Assembly: GCA_025463675.1 (NCBI GenBank)
Contig: JAODAX010000079.1
Location: 1 to 35,727, forward strand
Direction: 5' to 3'
DNA: 35,727 bases
Source of the DNA: Naasia sp.
Lineage (GTDB): Bacteria > Actinomycetota > Actinomycetes > Actinomycetales > Microbacteriaceae
Positions 16,688-24,498 of the stretch are shown piece after piece. The translations under genes and the position numbers were made by a program. Below the pieces are notes generated by a model. That model ran no database searches and was not told where the DNA came from. It was given only the letters and a program-made list of their open reading frames with translations. The stretch's first letter is position 1, and each line of letters starts with the position of its first letter.

Positions 16688-16714
16688 GAAACTGGTCGGT
16701 GACAAAGGAGTCTC

Positions 16715-19192
16715 GTGGGCGCTATCAGCCAGATCTTCCTCGTCGGTCACACCCACCACGACGTCGGCTACACGAACAGCCCGCGGATCATCGACCGCAT
16801 GCACGAGACAATTGTCACCCGCGTCCTCGACCTCTGCGACGAGGGAGGCTCAGCGGGTCCGGACGCCTTCCGCTGGACGTTCGAGGTGGCGCGCCCGGTG
16901 CTGCGCTTCCTCGAGCACGCGGCCCCCCCGGATGTCGCCCGCCTGCGCGATCGTGTGGCGGAGGGCCGCCTGGCGGTGACCGCCGGCTACCTGAACCCGA
17001 CGCAGCTCGCTTCGCAGGCCGAGCTCGACGTTGCCTACGACCGCCTGGACGCCTTCGCCGCGGCGGGCCTGCCGGTGCGCACCCAGCAGCAGGGCGACGT
17101 GAATGGGCTGTCGTGGGGCTCGGTGCCCGCCATGTTGGACGCCGGCGTCACCCGGCTGGTGATGGCGCTCAACCCAGACCACGGCCGCGCCCCGTTCGAG
17201 CAGCCGACGGGCTTCTGGTGGGAGGCCCCCGACGGCCGCCGCGTCCTCGTCTGGCTCTCCACCCATTACGGCTTCGGCGAGGAGTGGGGCATCGTCGACG
17301 CGGACGTGGACCTCGCCGAGCGCCGGATCAGCGAGTTCCTCGATCGCCTCGCCGCTCGGGACGACTACCCCTACGACGCCGCGATCGTGCACGCCGGCAA
17401 CGACAACCGCTGGCCCACCGCTCTGTTCCTCGACGTGGTGCGGGCGTGGAACGAGCGACACCCCGACGTCGCCATGCGCACCGCGACCATGGACGAGGCG
17501 CTCGACGTGCTCGAGGGGCAGGCTGCCGGCGCCGACCTCCCCGTGGTGCGCGGCGAATGGGCCGACTGGTGGTCGCACGGCCACGGCTCGACCGCGCGCG
17601 AGGTGGCCGTGTACCGGGAGGCGCGCAGCCTCGCCCTGGCCGCCCAAGCCACCCTCGCACTGGCGGCGCTGCGCGGCGAGGGCCCGACCGAGCTGGCGAC
17701 AGTCCTCGGCTATCGCCGCGGCCCGGTGCGGCTCCGCACCGGCGAGGAGGTCGCCCGCGACCTCGCCGCCGTAGACGACGAGCTGCTGCTCTTCACCGAG
17801 CACACCTGGGGCTCGTGGGAGACCTACTCCAAGCCGCACTCCGTGTTCAGCCACTCGCACTGGAACGGCAAGGCCGGCTTCGCCTACGGCGCGTACGACT
17901 GGGCCCGCGACCTCGCGATCGAGGGGCTGTTCCGGCTCGTGGCCAGCGGCGCCGACGGAAGCGGGGAGCGCACCGAGCGCGCGATTGCGGTCGTCAACCC
18001 GACCGAGTCGGTGCGCACCGAGCCCGTCACCGTGGAGGTCGACGGCGCCCGACAAGTGACCGTGGTCGCCCGCGACGTGCCACCGTTCGGCACGGCGCTA
18101 CTCCCCGTGCCGGAGCCGACCGCGGAGGGCGAGGCCGCGCGCACGGTGAGCACCGACCGCTACCGGGTGACGGTGGACCCCGAGCGCGGCGGAGTCGTGT
18201 CGCTCATCGACCTCACGACCGGGCGGGAGCTCGTCTCCTCCGACGCTACGTCCGGTCTGGGCGTCGTCGTCGTCGATCGGGTGCCGGAGGACAGCACGCA
18301 CCCGATGGTCACGCGCAACCCGAAGGACTTCCACCCGGACTTCCCCGGCCCCGAGTTCCGCCGGTCGTTCTCCGCCGGCGATGAGGAGCCGACGGTGCGC
18401 CGCACCGACGACCTGGTCGAGATCAGCTGGACCGGCTCGGCCCCCACGGTGCCCGCCGTCCGGTCGACGCTGCGGCTGTACCCCGGGCTCGACGTGATCG
18501 ACCTCGACGTCGACCTCGTCAAGCCGGAGGTGTTCGGCCCGGAGAGCATCTTCGTTGCCTTTCCGTTCGCGGTGGACGACCCGCGCTTCCTCGTCGAGAC
18601 GGCCGGCGCGGTCTTCGAGGCGGACTCCGAGCAGCTGCCGGACACCAGCAAGGACTGGTACTCGATCCAGCACGCGGTGGGCGTGTGCGGCTCGGCGGGC
18701 GGCGTGCTCTGGGGCAGCGTCGACGCGCCGCTCGTACAGCTCGGCGGCATCAGCACCGGTGCCTGGTCGCGAACCCTGGTCGCCGAGAGCGGCGCGATCG
18801 ACAGCTGGCTGATGAACAATTTGCACTTCACCAATTTCCAGGCCCGCCAGGAGGGCACCGGCCGCTACCGCTACCGGTTCCGTCCGGCGGACGACGTGAC
18901 GCGCGAGGAGGTGCAGCGCTTCGGCCGCGATCTGCTGCAGCCTCTGCAGGCCCGCCAATACGCGGGTCCGGTATCCCTCGCCGGCCGCGCGGGCCTGCGC
19001 GTGGAGCCGGCCGGCCGGCTGCTCGCCGAGTTGCGCCCGATGGTGGACGGTGCGGTGCGCATCCGCCTCCGCAATCCGGGCGCCGAGTCCGTCGAGGCGC
19101 GCATCTCGTGGGAGGGCGGCGGAGTCGGGGTGGAGCCCGGCTCCGTGACCGTGCGCGGCTACGGCCGCGCGGAGGTCACCGCCCGGCGCTGA
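16715..19192 (+). CDS. GH38-like glycoside hydrolase (alpha-mannosidase-related), specificity unknown
   Basis: 825-residue cytoplasmic protein without a signal peptide. The N-terminus GHTHHDVGYT resembles the metal-binding HxHxDxGW block of GH38 alpha-mannosidases (candidate ligands H14, D16). QQGDVNGLSWG carries D128, a plausible nucleophile position. WWSHGHGSTAREVAVYREAR and HSHWNGKAGFAYGAYDW follow in the helical middle part, and the last ~350 residues are beta-rich (LRNPGAESVEARISW). Classical GH38 enzymes have WQIDPFGHS at the nucleophile, so this is a divergent branch, possibly the one catalogued as DUF5054 (recall, unchecked). The GTG start has AAAGGAG four bases upstream. Its promoter has a LacI-type operator, and the gene is divergent from a sugar-binding protein, so it probably degrades an imported oligosaccharide or glycoside. 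Confidence 0.75.
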   Translation: MGAISQIFLVGHTHHDVGYTNSPRIIDRMHETIVTRVLDLCDEGGSAGPDAFRWTFEVARPVLRFLEHAAPPDVARLRDRVAEGRLAVTAGYLNPTQLASQAELDVAYDRLDAFAAAGLPVRTQQQGDVNGLSWGSVPAMLDAGVTRLVMALNPDHGRAPFEQPTGFWWEAPDGRRVLVWLSTHYGFGEEWGIVDADVDLAERRISEFLDRLAARDDYPYDAAIVHAGNDNRWPTALFLDVVRAWNERHPDVAMRTATMDEALDVLEGQAAGADLPVVRGEWADWWSHGHGSTAREVAVYREARSLALAAQATLALAALRGEGPTELATVLGYRRGPVRLRTGEEVARDLAAVDDELLLFTEHTWGSWETYSKPHSVFSHSHWNGKAGFAYGAYDWARDLAIEGLFRLVASGADGSGERTERAIAVVNPTESVRTEPVTVEVDGARQVTVVARDVPPFGTALLPVPEPTAEGEAARTVSTDRYRVTVDPERGGVVSLIDLTTGRELVSSDATSGLGVVVVDRVPEDSTHPMVTRNPKDFHPDFPGPEFRRSFSAGDEEPTVRRTDDLVEISWTGSAPTVPAVRSTLRLYPGLDVIDLDVDLVKPEVFGPESIFVAFPFAVDDPRFLVETAGAVFEADSEQLPDTSKDWYSIQHAVGVCGSAGGVLWGSVDAPLVQLGGISTGAWSRTLVAESGAIDSWLMNNLHFTNFQARQEGTGRYRYRFRPADDVTREEVQRFGRDLLQPLQARQYAGPVSLAGRAGLRVEPAGRLLAELRPMVDGAVRIRLRNPGAESVEARISWEGGGVGVEPGSVTVRGYGRAEVTARR

Positions 19193-19216
19193 TCGGCGTC
19201 GCGGGAACTCGCTCAG

Positions 19217-19825
19217 TCAGGCCCAGACACTCGGCGCCGGCCGCCGGGTCGAGGGCAGCGCGACGCCGCGTGACCATTCGTGGAGCCACTCGTCGACCGG
19301 CCAGCCGGCCACGTCGATGCCCGTGAGCCGCGCGAGCTCGTCCATGGGCACGACCCCGCCCGTGCGGCGCAGGAACCGGCCGAGCACGTAGGCGCGCGCG
19401 TACACCTCGCCATCGACGACGAAGCGCTGCTCGATGAAGACAGCTCGGTCGTCGTAGCCGAGGACACGGCTTTCGATGGTGAACCGCTGCCAGAGCTGCA
19501 GGCTCTTCCGATACGCGATCGTCTGCGCCGCCACCACCGGGTACACCCCTGCGGCGCGCATCCGACTCCACAGGCCCGAGCGCTGGAGAAGCTCCGTGCG
19601 GGGCAGATCGAGCATCGACAGGTAGACGCCGTTGTTGACGTGGCGCAGCTCGTCGAGGTCGCCCGGCCAGACGCGCCGGCTCACCGTGAGCACGTCGTGG
19701 GGGTCCATGCGCGGCGCTCGGAGGAGGTTGACGTGCAGGAGACGGAGGATGCGACGGGGGCCCACGGGAGGAGAGAGTAGAACGGCCCCGCGGCCCCGGA
19801 GGAATCGGCTGTGGCGCGCCACCAC
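19217..19825 (-). CDS. Acyl-CoA thioesterase-like hotdog protein (THEM6-like)
   Basis: About 202 residues as drawn, single hotdog domain. VWPGDLDELRHVNNGVYLSMLDLPRTELLQRSGL is arranged like 4HBT/THEM6 proteins: the catalytic aspartate in the DLDELRHVNN block, then the long central helix. AAQTIAYRKSLQLWQRFTIESRVLGYDD forms the following strands. The start is uncertain. GTG 19825 gives the longest form, an ATG at 19708 would remove the RILRLLHVNLL stretch that family members usually keep, and none of the candidates has a clear ribosome site. It is convergent with the GH38-like gene, 24 bases apart, and lies 39 bases downstream of the phosphorylase gene on the same strand, so it may be a read-through member of that operon. 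The substrate is unknown. Confidence 0.72.
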   Translation of the reverse strand: MVARHSRFLRGRGAVLLSPPVGPRRILRLLHVNLLRAPRMDPHDVLTVSRRVWPGDLDELRHVNNGVYLSMLDLPRTELLQRSGLWSRMRAAGVYPVVAAQTIAYRKSLQLWQRFTIESRVLGYDDRAVFIEQRFVVDGEVYARAYVLGRFLRRTGGVVPMDELARLTGIDVAGWPVDEWLHEWSRGVALPSTRRPAPSVWA

Positions 19826-19864
19826 GGAGGCGGCCGGAACCGCGGCTCTCCTTGGAGGATGCCG

Positions 19865-21340
19865 CTAGGGCACCTGCGCGAGCGACGCGACGTCCGCGTA
19901 CCGCCGGATCCCCGACGCGTCGGCCGTCTCGATCGCGAACGCCGGCCCGCCCGGCGCGAGCCGCACCTCGAGCGTCGCTGAGGCGTCGCCGGCCGTCCAG
20001 GCGAGCCGCAGCCCGTCCTCGCCGACCCGCTCCCAGGCGAACTCCCCGGCGAACGCGGGCGTCGCCCGCAGCCGCACCAGGCCGAGAATCGCCTGCGGGA
20101 TGTCCCCGCGCAGCGCCGCCTCGAGCTCGTCCGGGCGGTAGACGTGCCGGTTCACGTCCCGGCCCTGCCCGGTGCGCTGGAACAGCTCCACGTCGTCGAG
20201 GCCGCCGAGCAGGCCGATGTAGTAGATCTGCGGCTCCCCCGGGAGGAACAGCTGCACGGCCCGGCAGAGTAGGTAGCGGACGGCGTCGCCGCCCAGCACG
20301 CTGAGGAAGGTCGCGTTGATCTGATGCGGCAGCTCCATCCACTGCGGCACGACGCTCGCGGCCGCCGAGTGCCCGCCGGTGGCCTCCTCCGCGCGAGCGA
20401 ACACGGCGCGCATCTCCGCGGTGTCGATCAGGCCGGGCAGGTCGCGGATGGGCCCGGCGTCGATGATCCCGATGCCGTCGTGCGTGTCGAGCACCGTGAC
20501 GGCATTGGCGGGCCGGATCTCGAGCCAGTGCGCCAGCCGGTCGACCGTGCCGGTGCCGAGCGCGTGCAGCAGCAGGGGCGGCAGCGCGAAGTCGTAGACG
20601 AGGTCCACGAGCGGCGCGATGGCCAGCTGCTGCGAGTAGTGGGCGTGCACCTCGACCAGCACGCGCAGCCCCTTGCTGCGGGCGAGGGCGGTGATGTCGC
20701 GGACGAAGCCGAGGGTGGCGTCGGTCATGAAGCTGTCGCTGCCCGGCGTCTTGATCGCGTAGCCGACCGCGTCGAGCCGGACGGTGGTCACCCCGCCCGC
20801 GGCGAGCGCCTCGAGGAGCCGGGTCAGGTAGCGCACCGCCGCGGGATGTCGCACGTCGAGGTCGACCTGCGACGGCATGAAGGTGGTCCAGATCAGCCGC
20901 CGGCGGCCGTCGGCGGTGCGGTACGCGGTGAAGGGCAGTCCCGGCCGCGGCCGGTAGAACGCGGTGATCGCCGCCTCGGTCGCAGCGTCCGGGAACACCG
21001 CGTCGAAGGTGAGGAACATGCCGTCGTGCGGCGACAGCTCCTGCCGCTCCAGCCAGTCTGCGAACTCGGCCGAGCCGGCCGACACGTGGTTCACGATGAG
21101 GTCGGCGGTCACCTCTCGGTCCGCGGCGATGCGCCGGACGTCGTGCCAGCTGCCGATGCGCGGGTCGACGCTCGCGTGGTCGCGCGGATCGAACCCGGCG
21201 TCGTCGCCGTCGAAGGGGACGAAGAAGGGCAGCAGGTGCACTCCCGAGAAGGCGGCGAGCGGGCCGGCAAGGAGATCAGCGGTGCCGGCGATCGATCCGC
21301 CCAGCCGGTCGGCATAGGTCAGCAAACTGACGCCCGTCAT
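19865..21340 (-). CDS. GH13 subfamily 18 glycoside phosphorylase (sucrose-phosphorylase-like)
   Basis: 491-residue cytoplasmic enzyme closely resembling sucrose phosphorylase along its length. It reversibly transfers glucose from an alpha-glucoside to phosphate, giving glucose 1-phosphate. Family blocks are LLTYADRLGG, GVHLLPFFVPFDGDDAGFDPRDH, VRLDAVGYAIKTPGSDSFMT (nucleophile D190), VLVEVHAHY (acid/base E230) and VLDTHDGIGI (D288). These sit two positions before D192, E232 and D290 of the Bifidobacterium enzyme. The acceptor loop differs: MELPHQIN (335-342) replaces LDLYQVN, so histidine H339 stands where Tyr344 binds fructose. That suggests an acceptor other than plain fructose, such as fructose 6-phosphate, glycerol or glycerate, which are known subfamily specificities. 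It is last of four genes joined by ATGA overlaps. Confidence 0.87.
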   Translation of the reverse strand: MTGVSLLTYADRLGGSIAGTADLLAGPLAAFSGVHLLPFFVPFDGDDAGFDPRDHASVDPRIGSWHDVRRIAADREVTADLIVNHVSAGSAEFADWLERQELSPHDGMFLTFDAVFPDAATEAAITAFYRPRPGLPFTAYRTADGRRRLIWTTFMPSQVDLDVRHPAAVRYLTRLLEALAAGGVTTVRLDAVGYAIKTPGSDSFMTDATLGFVRDITALARSKGLRVLVEVHAHYSQQLAIAPLVDLVYDFALPPLLLHALGTGTVDRLAHWLEIRPANAVTVLDTHDGIGIIDAGPIRDLPGLIDTAEMRAVFARAEEATGGHSAAASVVPQWMELPHQINATFLSVLGGDAVRYLLCRAVQLFLPGEPQIYYIGLLGGLDDVELFQRTGQGRDVNRHVYRPDELEAALRGDIPQAILGLVRLRATPAFAGEFAWERVGEDGLRLAWTAGDASATLEVRLAPGGPAFAIETADASGIRRYADVASLAQVP

Positions 21341-22020
21341 GCGTGCGCCTGCCGCAGCGTCGCGGCGAGCGACGCGATGCCGCCCGTCGGCGAGGTGAGC
21401 ACGGGGACCGGCAGCTCGATCCCCTGCACCGCTCCCGCCATCGACGCCTGCGCGAGCACCACCACGTCGGCACGGTCGGCGGCCGACCGGATGGCCTCGG
21501 CGACGAGCCGGTCGTGGCCGGCCTGATCGCCTGCTGCGCGGGCCGCGGCCGCGCCCTCGACCACCTGGGACTCAACCTCGACCGGTCGGGCGGCGGCTGC
21601 GACCCGCGCCTCCAGCAGCCGCCCGGTGGGGCCGAGCGTGGCGGAAAGCGTCGCGAGCACCGCGATGCGGGCCGGGCGGTCTCCGTCGGCGCTGTGCGCG
21701 GCGATGGCGACGGCCTCCTCGGCCATGGGCGCATCGACGCGCAGCACGGGGATGTCGACCTGGCGAGCGGCCTCCTCGACCGCCTCGCCGATGGAGGAGC
21801 AGGTGACGAGCACGGCGTCGGCGCCGTCCTCGGCCAGGTGCCGGATGTGCCGCAGCACTTCGGCCCGCACCGCGTCGTCGACGCCGTGGTCGATGGCCGC
21901 GGCGAGCAGCGAGGCGTCCACCACGTGCACCACGTCCCCCGCCACTCCGGCCCCGGCGACGAGCTGGTCGAAGGTGCCGGCGAGCGCGGGCACGGTGTGC
22001 AGCAGGCCGATCCGACTCAT
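21337..22020 (-). CDS. Asp/Glu-racemase-fold protein with one catalytic cysteine
   Basis: 227-residue protein of the Asp/Glu/hydantoin racemase superfamily. The first conserved block, VLVTCSSIGEAVEEA, holds C74. In the second block the usual cysteine is missing: VVVLAQASMAGA (186-197) has alanine-glutamine-alanine-serine there. Two-cysteine racemases need both residues, whereas one-cysteine relatives such as arylmalonate decarboxylase exist, so this may be an isomerase, decarboxylase or a racemase with altered chemistry. A chemistry on a carboxylic acid would suit the sugar-acid genes of the divergent operon. Stop and start overlap by four bases with both neighbours (aldolase upstream, phosphorylase downstream). 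An in-frame extension to 22245 is chance reading inside the aldolase gene. Confidence 0.75.
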   Translation of the reverse strand: MSRIGLLHTVPALAGTFDQLVAGAGVAGDVVHVVDASLLAAAIDHGVDDAVRAEVLRHIRHLAEDGADAVLVTCSSIGEAVEEAARQVDIPVLRVDAPMAEEAVAIAAHSADGDRPARIAVLATLSATLGPTGRLLEARVAAAARPVEVESQVVEGAAAARAAGDQAGHDRLVAEAIRSAADRADVVVLAQASMAGAVQGIELPVPVLTSPTGGIASLAATLRQAHA

Positions 22021-22913
22021 CGGGACGCCTCCCGCCACGGCCGCGCGTGCCGATCGACGACGTCGATGAGCGCCTCCAGACGCGGGACCGACAGCTCCCG
22101 CAGCCGCGCGGGCACGTCGTGGGCCCCGACGACATCGCTCCACAGCGCGCGCCCGGCGAGGAACCCGCTGGCCCCCGCGCGGCACGCGGCCTCGACCGCC
22201 GGCAGGAACCGGTCCCGGTCGACGCCCTGGGAGAGCACCACCCACGGTCCGCCGATCGCCGCCCCGAGCCGCTCGCTCGCGGCCCGCTGATGCGCCGCGT
22301 CCCCCGCGCCCTGGGCCGGCACCTGCGCCTTGTACAGGCTCGGGCGCAGCGGCGCCAGCTCGCGGGCCGCCTCGACGATGGCGTCATCCAGATCCCAGGT
22401 GCCGGCGTCGAGCTCGGCGGGGGTGGCCCGGACAACCGGCTCCAGCACGCTCAGCACGCCGAGCTGTGCTGACCGGCGAATGAACCGCTCAGCCAGCTCC
22501 ACCCGCCGCGCCCGGCGCTCGTCGCGCCGCCAGATGATGAGCAGCTTGAGCGCCTGGACGCCGGTGAGGTCGGTGCTCCCGCCGGTCACCACCTCGTCGA
22601 GGTCGGTCTCCTCCACCGGCCCGCCATCGGTCTGGGTGAGGGCATCCGCGGCGAGGATCAGGCCGTCGCTCGGCGGCAGCACCTCGCGCACCCGCTCGAA
22701 ACCGAAGTGCCGGTCGATCAGGAACCCGGAGCCGAGCGGACCGAGGGCCGCGGCGACGTCGAGCTTGAACCGGATGAGCACCTCGTCCTCGGGCCGTCCC
22801 CGACCGGCGGCGTCGAACATGGCGCGGAGGCTCTCCCGCTGATCCATCGCCACCATGGCGAAGCCGCCGCCCGCGCGGGCGATGGCGTCGAGGTCGATCG
22901 GCGAGTCGGTCAT
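22017..22913 (-). CDS. Class I ketose-phosphate aldolase, YihT/LacD-like
   Basis: 298-residue TIM-barrel Schiff-base aldolase. It is strikingly like E. coli YihT (sulfofructose 1-phosphate aldolase): ARAGGGFAMVAMDQRESLRAMF at the N-terminus, LKLLIIWRRDE, LSVLEPVVR, LYKAQVP with the expected Schiff-base lysine K195, PWVVLSQGVD and AGASGFLAGRALWSDVVG. This family cleaves ketose 1-phosphates or 1,6-bisphosphates to dihydroxyacetone phosphate plus an aldehyde; relatives include tagatose-bisphosphate aldolase LacD. Whether the substrate carries a sulfonate cannot be told here, and no sulfoquinovosidase, SQ isomerase or sulfolactaldehyde reductase gene is nearby. Four-base overlaps with the kinase and racemase-fold genes show tight coupling. 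The kinase probably supplies the phosphorylated ketose. Confidence 0.84.
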   Translation of the reverse strand: MTDSPIDLDAIARAGGGFAMVAMDQRESLRAMFDAAGRGRPEDEVLIRFKLDVAAALGPLGSGFLIDRHFGFERVREVLPPSDGLILAADALTQTDGGPVEETDLDEVVTGGSTDLTGVQALKLLIIWRRDERRARRVELAERFIRRSAQLGVLSVLEPVVRATPAELDAGTWDLDDAIVEAARELAPLRPSLYKAQVPAQGAGDAAHQRAASERLGAAIGGPWVVLSQGVDRDRFLPAVEAACRAGASGFLAGRALWSDVVGAHDVPARLRELSVPRLEALIDVVDRHARPWREASR

Positions 22914-24412
22914 GCTGTTCCTTCCGTTCCGGATGCGGCGAACGCCGTGAACCGGTCGTAGTGCTCTCGGTAGGGGTCCCCGGCGGCGCCGGGCAGGTCG
23001 GTGGAGTCGAGGACGGGGGCCTCCCCGGGGAGGAGCCCGGCCGATGCGGCCGCGAGGAGCGCCGCGCCGGCCGCGACCGGTTCGGTGGCGGTGACGAGGC
23101 GCGCGGGAAGGTCGAGGACGTGACCCTTGAGACGCATCCACGGCCGGTTCCCCCCGCCCGGCCCGCCGAGGATCCGCAGCGGCGGGACCGGGTCGCCGGC
23201 GACCTCGGTCTGGGCGTCGATCATCCAGCGCGCGTGCAGGGCGACGCCTTCGAGCATCGCGCGGGTGAGGCGCACTGGGTCGACCTCCCGGGGGGGCGGC
23301 TCGGAGCCGTCGGGCCCGAGGATCCGCACGTCGGATCGCCGGTCGGGCGCGGGCGTCTGGCGTCCCGCCAGGTAGGGCAGCACGAGGACGCCCGACGGCG
23401 AGTCGGGCAGGGCCGCGAGCGCGTCGAGGAGCTCGCCGGGCTCACGAGCACCGATGCGGTGGGCGAACCACCAGCGGACGAAGGAGCCGGCATTGGCGGA
23501 GCCGGAGAGGAGGAGCGGCGCCCCCGTCACCGTACGGGTGACACTCATACCGGTGGGCCGCAGCATCGCGGGGTCCGGCGCCGCGGGCAGCACCCGCAAC
23601 ACCGCCTCGGCCGTGCCGATCGAGTCGGCGGTGTCGCCCGGCGACCGCATGCCGGCGGCCCAGGCGCCGACCACGTGGTCGTGACCGGCGACGTGAACCG
23701 GGATCCCCGCGGGGAGCCCGGTCGTCCCCGCCGCCTGGGCGGTCACCGTCCCGATCGGTTCGCCGGGGCTCCGGACGGCCGGCAGCTGGTCGGGGACCAG
23801 CCCGACCGCCGCCAGCAGCTCCGGGTCGAAGGCGTTCGGCAGCGTCTCGCCGCCCGTCCGGTACGCCATGGTTCGCGCGGCGAGCGTGTGGTCGGTCGCG
23901 AGCACGCCGGTCAGGGAGAGCGCGACGAGGTCGGCGACGCCCGCCCAGCGGCGGAGGTCCCGCCACAGCTCGGGGTCGGTGCGACGCAGCCGGGCCCACA
24001 TCGCCAACGGCGCCTTGGGCAGGGCGGGCACTCCCGTCGCCGCGTACAGGGGATCGGCGCCGAAGCGCGCCACCAGGGCATCGACGTCGGCGGGATCGTC
24101 GGCGCCGTCCCAGCGCAGCACGCGTCCGAGCGGCACGTCGCCCGCCCCGAGAGGCACGCCGGACTCCGCCATCGAGGCGATGCCGATCACCTGGGGCTCC
24201 TCGGACGACGCGACGAGAACACTCCGCGCCAGGTCGAGGACCACCCGCACCAGCTCGTCCGGGTCCGCCGGGGTGGGCGCGGTGCAGACGGCCAGCTCGC
24301 GCACCCCCTCGCCCACCGCGACGAGCGCCGCCTTGACGTTGGTGCTGCCGACGTCGATGCCGAGGGCCACCGCTCCGGGGCGCGGCAAGGCGTCCGAAGC
24401 TCCGCTGGTCAC
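22910..24412 (-). CDS. FGGY-family carbohydrate kinase
   Basis: 500-residue ATP-dependent sugar kinase. The N-terminal phosphate-binding segment is ALGIDVGSTNVKAALV, the catalytic-base region is VAGHDHVVGAWAAG (D245), and RILGGPGGGNRPWMRLKGHVLDLP is in the C-terminal ATP-binding lobe. I chose GTG 24412 because it starts about 15 residues before the first strand; longer in-frame starts (24463, 24523) would run through the operator region and have no ribosome site. It is first gene of the leftward operon kinase-aldolase-racemase-phosphorylase, divergent from the DeoR gene. The sugar is unknown. A ketose giving a ketose 1-phosphate or similar for the YihT-like aldolase would make sense, which is inference from context. 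Confidence 0.83.
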   Translation of the reverse strand: MTSGASDALPRPGAVALGIDVGSTNVKAALVAVGEGVRELAVCTAPTPADPDELVRVVLDLARSVLVASSEEPQVIGIASMAESGVPLGAGDVPLGRVLRWDGADDPADVDALVARFGADPLYAATGVPALPKAPLAMWARLRRTDPELWRDLRRWAGVADLVALSLTGVLATDHTLAARTMAYRTGGETLPNAFDPELLAAVGLVPDQLPAVRSPGEPIGTVTAQAAGTTGLPAGIPVHVAGHDHVVGAWAAGMRSPGDTADSIGTAEAVLRVLPAAPDPAMLRPTGMSVTRTVTGAPLLLSGSANAGSFVRWWFAHRIGAREPGELLDALAALPDSPSGVLVLPYLAGRQTPAPDRRSDVRILGPDGSEPPPREVDPVRLTRAMLEGVALHARWMIDAQTEVAGDPVPPLRILGGPGGGNRPWMRLKGHVLDLPARLVTATEPVAAGAALLAAASAGLLPGEAPVLDSTDLPGAAGDPYREHYDRFTAFAASGTEGTA

Positions 24413-24417
24413 ACGCC

Positions 24418-24467
24418 ATTGTGTGCGGCTACGCACAATCCCGTCAATGGGATGTTCCCTCATTGAC
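24418..24467. promoter_or_regulatory. Divergent operator region between kinase and deoR operons
   Basis: Two inverted repeats fill the 86-base divergent gap: ATTGTG / CACAAT (24418-24439, ten-base spacer) and GTCAATG / CATTGAC (24443-24467, eleven-base spacer). TTGACA at 24463-24468 may be a rightward -35, and TTGACG with CACAAT on the minus strand may be a leftward -35/-10 with an 18-base spacer. The adjacent DeoR-type repressor is the natural candidate to bind here and control both operons. Confidence 0.5.
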
Positions 24468-24498
24468 AAGTTTCGCTCGAGGCGGGTTGGATGGACGG

